Assembly: GCA_034336665.1 (NCBI GenBank) | Contig: CM067592.1 | Span: forward strand, 43,119,761-43,183,760 | Source: Luscinia megarhynchos | Lineage: Eukaryota; Chordata; Aves; Passeriformes; Turdidae | Reading direction: 5' to 3' | DNA: 64,000 nt | Translations under genes and position numbers: made by a program | Notes under the pieces: generated by a model | Told to the model about the DNA's origin: nothing | Seen by the model: only the letters and a program-made list of their open reading frames with translations | Database searches by the model: none | Part shown: positions 59,595-64,000 of the stretch, piece after piece | Numbering within the stretch: position 1 is the first letter of the stretch | Layout of the letters: every line of letters starts with the position of its first letter

Positions 59595-59695
59595 TGAAGA
59601 AAGGAAAGCGGGGAGGAAAAAAAAAAAAAAAGGGGTGGAGAAGGAGGGAGGGGGTGAAGAAAAAAAAAAAAAAAAAAAAAAGCCCGAAGAGGAGT
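59595..59695. repeat. Purine-rich tract with A15 and A22 runs in the NRG1 leader/promoter
   Basis: A15 at 59617-59631 and A22 at 59660-59681 are embedded in about 100 bases of nearly pure purine, with GGGG, GGG and GGGGG between them. An AGT triplet run at 59583-59596 precedes it. Long poly(dA:dT) in a CpG island should exclude nucleosomes. The tract also creates false Lys-rich frames. Run lengths in an assembly may be unreliable. Confidence 0.93.
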
Positions 59696-59750
59696 TTCCG
59701 AAAACTTCCAAGGAACTCGCGGCTGCAAGTCCCAGCGGCAGGCAAGAGCG

Positions 59751-59861
59751 ATGCTGGAGCCTCGGGCGCTCCGGGAGCCGACAGCGGCGGCGGTGGCGGC
59801 GGAGGGGGTGACCGCGGGGACGGCGGCGGCAGCGGGGAGCGCGGTGCCGGCCGGAGCCGGG
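59751..59861 (+). other. NRG1: In-frame upstream AUG: possible 37-residue N-terminal extension of NRG1
   Basis: The ATG at 59751 is in the same frame as the canonical start at 59862, with no stop between. The nearest in-frame stop upstream is TGA at 59655-59657. There is no other ATG between 59030 and 59751, so on a leader starting anywhere in that interval this is the first AUG a scanning ribosome meets. Its context has G at -3 but C at +4 (adequate, not optimal). The extension would be Ala/Gly-rich (MLEPRALREP, then Ala runs coded by GCG repeats) with no hydrophobic signal peptide. Whether it is translated is inference; the repeat-coded sequence could equally be untranslated leader. Confidence 0.45.
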
Positions 59862-59970
59862 ATGGCCGAGAGGAAAAAAGCCAGCAACGGCAGGAAGGGC
59901 AGGAAAGGCAAGGGGACCGGCAAGAAGCCCGCTCCGCCGGAGGAGGGCGAGGCGCCCGGGTCCACCGCAG
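59862..59970 (+). CDS. NRG1: Neuregulin 1, type I first coding exon (36 codons plus one base)
   Basis: This is the first coding exon of a secreted or membrane-anchored growth factor that activates ErbB3/ErbB4 receptors in nerve, muscle, glia and heart. The exon encodes only the short cytosol-like basic N-terminus ahead of the Ig-like domain. It starts MAERKKASNG, then GRKGKGTGKK, then an acidic/Pro stretch PAPPEEGEAPGSTA. Ten of the first 22 residues are Lys or Arg. Human type I exon 1 has the same order (MSERKEGRGK, then a Lys/Gly run, then SGKK, then an Ala/Ser/Pro tail), a similar length (33 codons plus one base) and the same phase-1 ending. No signal peptide is present, as expected for type I. 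The start ATG has an optimal context (G at -3, G at +4). The exon ends CCGCAG|GTAAGC. No stop codon belongs here because the Ig, EGF-like and transmembrane exons lie beyond the window. A different basic leader exon is possible but less likely. Confidence 0.85.
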
Positions 59971-59976
59971 GTAAGC
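59971..59976 (+). other. NRG1: Splice donor of NRG1 type I exon 1
   Basis: CAG|GTAAGC matches the vertebrate donor consensus closely. It splits a codon after its first base (phase 1), the phase needed to join the Ig-domain exon. Confidence 0.88.
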
Positions 59977-60215
59977 CGTCGGCAGGTGCGGGGCTGCCCC
60001 GCCGGACCCTCCGCGCCCCCTGCGCGGCCGCGGGTCCGCAGGCAGCGGGCGCATCCCTGGCGCCGCCGCCGCTGCCCGGCTCGGCGGAGCCTCCGCAGAG
60101 CTCCAGAGCTCCCGGAGCGGCGGCGCTGCCGGGAGACCTTCGGCTGTCCGACCGCGGTTCGGTCTGCTGCCCTATTTCCCTCCCGCTGGCCCCGAAATCC
60201 TGAGAGGCTCTTAGT

Positions 60216-63200
60216 CAACTGTTGCTTTCTTCGTGTTCCCCCCCGCTCCATTTTTTGGAGGACGTGAGGCTATCTCTCCTATTACAAAACACATTTTCTG
60301 TCCCTTCCTTTCCCCAGAAATCACTTAGCGTAGTTGAACAGATGGCCAACTTTCATGTGAGGTATTTTGTCTAAACTTGCAGCTATTTACTCAGGGATGA
60401 TCAGAGAGGACATTTCGCTCACTTAGCAGCACGTGCTGTTGCTCTCATGCCTTCTCAGTATTAAGCACAAGAATTCATGCCAGTGACATCCGTGTCTTCC
60501 GTAGGTGTCCAGAAGCAGGACCCAAAGGAAGGGTCACGGCTGAGCGTGCTGCCCCACTTGCCATAGCTACTTATCTCTGTTAGCCAAAGCCCCAGTCAGG
60601 ATCAAGACTTCTAGTGCAGTACCAACACATATGAGTGAGTGCCTGATGCTTTTCCTAGATACCTTGTGTTATGCCACCTAGTTTATCAGAAAGCCTAGCA
60701 GTATCTATGGATACATTTAGCTTTTATGCAACAGCAATGTACAGCTGCAGTTACTGATCACAATTTCTTTGAATTCTTTGGGGTTTTGTGAAAAACTGTT
60801 TTAAAAGAAGCATAAGAAAAGCAGTCAACTGCGTGTGGTTTGGTTTTTTGGGGTTTTTTTGGTGGTTTTGGTTTTTTTTTTTTGGTTGTGTATTTTTGCC
60901 CCCATTGTGTTGCTTTCCTGTCCAAATAGCCAAATTGACATAAAGCCCAGTACAGTAAAACTTTCTAAATATACTTACCTCAGTTTTGCTCAGTGCATCA
61001 TGGCCAACGTAGTCCTCCTTTAGACTTCAGTTATCAGCCCTCAGAGAGGTTAAGTGTGATTCAGCAGCAGCAGATATAGCCTTGGGCTACGAATTTTTAC
61101 AAACTAGCACTGCCCAATGCCTCCTCCAGGTTGTTTGGAGACACAGCTCACCCAGCTTCTGCTCAGCAGCAGCTGTAAACAAGTTTCAGGTACAGCAGAG
61201 GAGTTTTTCCTTGTTATGCCAAGATATGACAAACACTTCTTTTGACCTTCTTTTTATCTTTTACCAGATTTTTATAATGCTGTTACACTATGCAAGCATT
61301 GTAAGCATCTCCTGCTAAACCTAAACACCTCTGCATTAAAACATTAAAACCTCTGGCAAACTTATCTGTGACAGCTGGGCTGTTTGCAGAGGTTTTTGTT
61401 TGGTTTTGTGGCTGACAGAAAACAGGAAGACGGTGACAAGTTGGACAATTTGTGATAGAAAAGATCTGTCAAGGAGACACGCATTTTCTCACTGTGCACC
61501 TCAGAGTTTTATAGCATCCCATTTATGTAGGAGATATTTCTTTGTCCTGTTGTACAGTTTTCCTTTTCCAGTGAAGCAGGGTGCTGAGGGAGTAGTGAAA
61601 GGAGCTGTGAACCAGAGGGCATATTTTTTGAATAATCCAACTAAGTCAGCTTCTAAACTAGACAGAGATTTTTGGGGAGATGGTCTTCTCACTCTGTAAA
61701 GAAGAGCTAGAATAACAGAAAAATCCAAACAGTGCCTTAAGTTTAGGTATCTAAGTGTGGTTAATTTTCACTTGTGGTGGTCTGGTTATGTCTGCCATGA
61801 AAATCTGAAGGATAGCAAATGTAGATTGAGGTTCATCAGGGCAGGATTCAGATCACACCAGCTCTTAAGGCTTTGCTAAAACTCCAGAAGGCTAAGTCTT
61901 TACTAAGCCAAAATATGTCAGTGTTTGAACCAGAAATAATCCTCTTTTCTGGCAAGTGCTTACCTCAGATCTCCAAAGCACCAGTATGTTTTTATAGGTA
62001 TGAAAGCGTTCCGCCTTCATCCATACCTGACATTACTAGTCAAAAGTTTCCTGTGTGGGCAAGAACTGAACATTCTTCTATCTTATGTAATAAAAATCCC
62101 ATTCCTTCCAAGGTGAGTGTATGTGGCAGGATAGTTCACATGTGTAGCTAATCCATGTAGTCTGTCTAATGGGAAAATTAAATACAGCATAACGCATGAC
62201 TGTAAATTTGACTCAAAATCAGATGTCTCACTGGCAATGTAACGCAGATTTTATCTAATCTGTTACTTAAAGGTATTATCTGGTTTGAGAGGCATTTAGA
62301 ACCAGAACTGATACTTAGAAGAGAAAGAGCAGAAAGAGTGGTTCATGTGAAATGTAACAAGAGAGCAATTTTGCATTTCAAGCTATGGGCTTTTATTCTC
62401 TCTTTTCAAGCATATTAGCCCTTTAATTAATTACTATGTTGATTTTCATGTTGATTAACAGTGCTTATTTGGGACAATTTGAAGGCCTTCTGACTTTGAT
62501 GGGACCACAGTTTTCCTTTTTTGCTAGTACAGCCATACCTGTTGTCATTTGGTGTGTTTAGGCGTGTGCAGTCTGAGAGGTTATGAAACAGTTTTGCTTT
62601 TAGTTATTTGCTTTCTTTAGTTGAATTGTTTCAGGAATTATCTCCTCTGTTGTGTTCTTTTCTACGAGGAATTTTCATCCACTTACTGTCTTCCTTACGA
62701 AGAACAGTGGCTTGCAGACAGTCCTCAGTTTTAAGATCTGGTGCTAGTACAGAAGCCCTTAGGAGGTGTTCAGCATTTTGCATAGTTCAGTTTTTTTTCT
62801 GACCATAGCTTCTTGCAGCTTAGTTTGCTTTTCACTGTCAAAGTATATCATATGCACTTCATTCCTGTGTCTGGAAGCATTGGTAGCTTCTCAACAGATT
62901 AAGAATCAGCTTTGTTAATCGTGAAGAAAGGCTATGAGAAAATATTTCATATTGTGTCATAACTTACCTAGAAACTTCAGAGCTGCTATTGGAGAAGAAA
63001 GTTAGCTATTGAAAAAAAAAATAGGAAGAAGGTTTGGCCTTCCTTGCTCACCTGCATTCTGCTCACTCTTCTGTGGTAACACAGAAAAAAAATCTTAATG
63101 TTTTGCATTGCCTAGGTGAAGTCTGGGCTCTGTTAAAAAGTTGGGGTGAGGGGGGGTCCGTGTTGCTGTGATTTCTTTGTCACTAAAATTATTTAGAATG

Positions 63201-64000
63201 TTTACTCCCCCTTGTTACAAGGGCTCTTGAACAAACTGATACTGTCTGACTTGTGTCAGGACCGGAGTGACTGTGTCTTTCTTTAGCAAGGCGCTCTGGA
63301 CCATGATAAATATAAGGTATGGAAAACCGAAGAGAGAGTATTATAAATGGACAGAGCTTATAGCTTTTCTCCAAGTTATGTCACTGAACTGCCATGCCAA
63401 CTGAGTGTGCAGACAGGCTCCACAAATCTGCCATCAGGGCTTCCTAGAGCATTGCCAGTACACTGAAAATACATCCAGTCTAGGCAGAGAAAACTTAAGC
63501 AGGAAAGCCGAGGTTGGGCATCAGGGTCTTCAGTCTTACCCCTCACATAGGCACTGCTCCTGATTTAAGGTCTGTTAGAGCAAAAGCACAGGGGCATAAC
63601 ATGGGCCTAGTGCACTGAGAGAAAGGAGTCAGCCCTGGAAAAATCCCTCTGTGGAAGCTGTGTTTTTGTCAGGAAGGCTGGGTACCAGTTCATCAGCCAG
63701 ACACCTTGGGGATTGTGAGTTTTCAGGTGGCTCTGCTTAGCAGAGAAGACTAGGGTGAGGTTGCTGGGCTTGGAAGGACAAAGTGTGAGATGTGAAGCCT
63801 TTCTGAGGAAAACTCCTTGATGTGTGTGAGGACTTGATAGTGCTGTGAACTCTGGCCTTGGGTTTTGTAAGCCACTCTCTAGTGGAAGGAAAAGAAAGGC
63901 TTCACAAGCATCTGGTGCAAACACACAAAGAAGTAAGAGGGAAAAGCATCAAGTGGGTCTCGATCATCATTTCAGTGAGCTGGCCTCAGCAACATTGTTC
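60216..64000 (+). other. NRG1: NRG1 first intron, 5' part
   Basis: After the island ends the DNA returns to AT-rich, CpG-poor composition. No further exon is visible: open frames are under 106 codons and none matches the Ig-like or EGF-like domains. T/G-rich low complexity lies at 60836-60890, and an A run at about 63011-63020. The intron continues beyond the window. Confidence 0.65.

Larger units (their letters stand above)
59105..60215 (+). promoter_or_regulatory. NRG1: CpG island promoter of NRG1 type I
   Basis: CpG-dense, very GC-rich DNA with sharp edges against AT-rich flanks, centred on the only convincing coding exon. Sp1-type GC boxes include GGCGGGGCGG at 59341-59350 and overlapping CCGCCCC boxes at 59408-59422. 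No TATA box is visible between 59105 and 59750, so dispersed initiation is expected. The 5' leader probably starts within 59340-59700; the exact start cannot be read from sequence. The island continues about 245 bases into the first intron. It would drive Ig-domain-containing type I neuregulin transcripts. Confidence 0.8.

Noticed and set aside
59546..59974. Plus-strand Lys/Gly-rich frame overlapping NRG1 exon 1
   Set aside because: It lies in a different frame from the MAERKK exon, starts without an ATG, and its Lys runs come from the A15/A22 tracts.
58978..60251. Minus-strand open frames of 358 and 389 codons across the CpG island
   Set aside because: GC-rich islands lack stop codons by composition. 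Both frames translate antisense poly-A tracts as poly-Phe and GC repeats as Pro/Ala/Arg, and neither has a recognisable domain.
1..64000. CRISPR arrays, bacterial operons, phage or integrated viral genes, tRNA or rRNA genes
   Set aside because: None was seen. The repeats are simple satellites or CR1 LINEs, and no tRNA B-box (GGTTCGANTCC) or rRNA-like segment was found by eye.

Overview
The window looks like bird nuclear DNA. The main evidence is several fragments of CR1, the dominant avian LINE family, with its reverse-transcriptase region and its 3' tail of short ATTCTRTG-like repeats. The rest is CpG-poor, AT-leaning, microsatellite-rich single-copy sequence with one sharp CpG island. I cannot name the species or chromosome from sequence alone.

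Only one protein-coding exon is supported. It lies on the + strand at 59862-59970, inside a CpG island at about 59105-60215. It encodes a short Lys/Arg/Gly-rich N-terminus starting MAERKK that ends in split phase 1 at a consensus splice donor. I read it as the first coding exon of neuregulin 1 type I (heregulin/ARIA class, NRG1). By the vertebrate NRG1 gene plan, the roughly 59 kb upstream would be the long intron between more distal alternative first exons and this promoter, or intergenic sequence if this species lacks such exons. The last 4 kb would be the first intron downstream. No type II, III or IV first exon was recognised.

Layout: 1-1032 is a 5'-cut CR1 copy. At 3584-4968 is a 1.4 kb polypyrimidine array, TTCCC pentamers passing into an 11-bp GAAACTTCCCT unit. 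At 6794-7575 is an internally deleted antisense CR1. At 8776-8883 is a GAAAAAA array. A CR1 relic lies at 16331-16745, a second young-looking CR1 at 29309-30062, a T8C array at 32773-32829, a CR1 tail relic at 35045-35217, a GC/CpG pocket with long open frames at 45110-45700, and an antisense CR1 at 47520-48187. The NRG1 CpG-island promoter and exon follow. The intervals between these are single-copy non-coding DNA with a few motif clusters, palindromes and CpG pockets that could be regulatory.

I did not find a novel multi-gene system. The points most worth checking are: the first AUG of the NRG1 leader, which is in frame 37 codons upstream of the canonical start; the tandem array carrying about 45 STAT-type TTCN3GAA motifs; and a roughly 215-275 bp block that is almost identical in three otherwise divergent CR1 copies.
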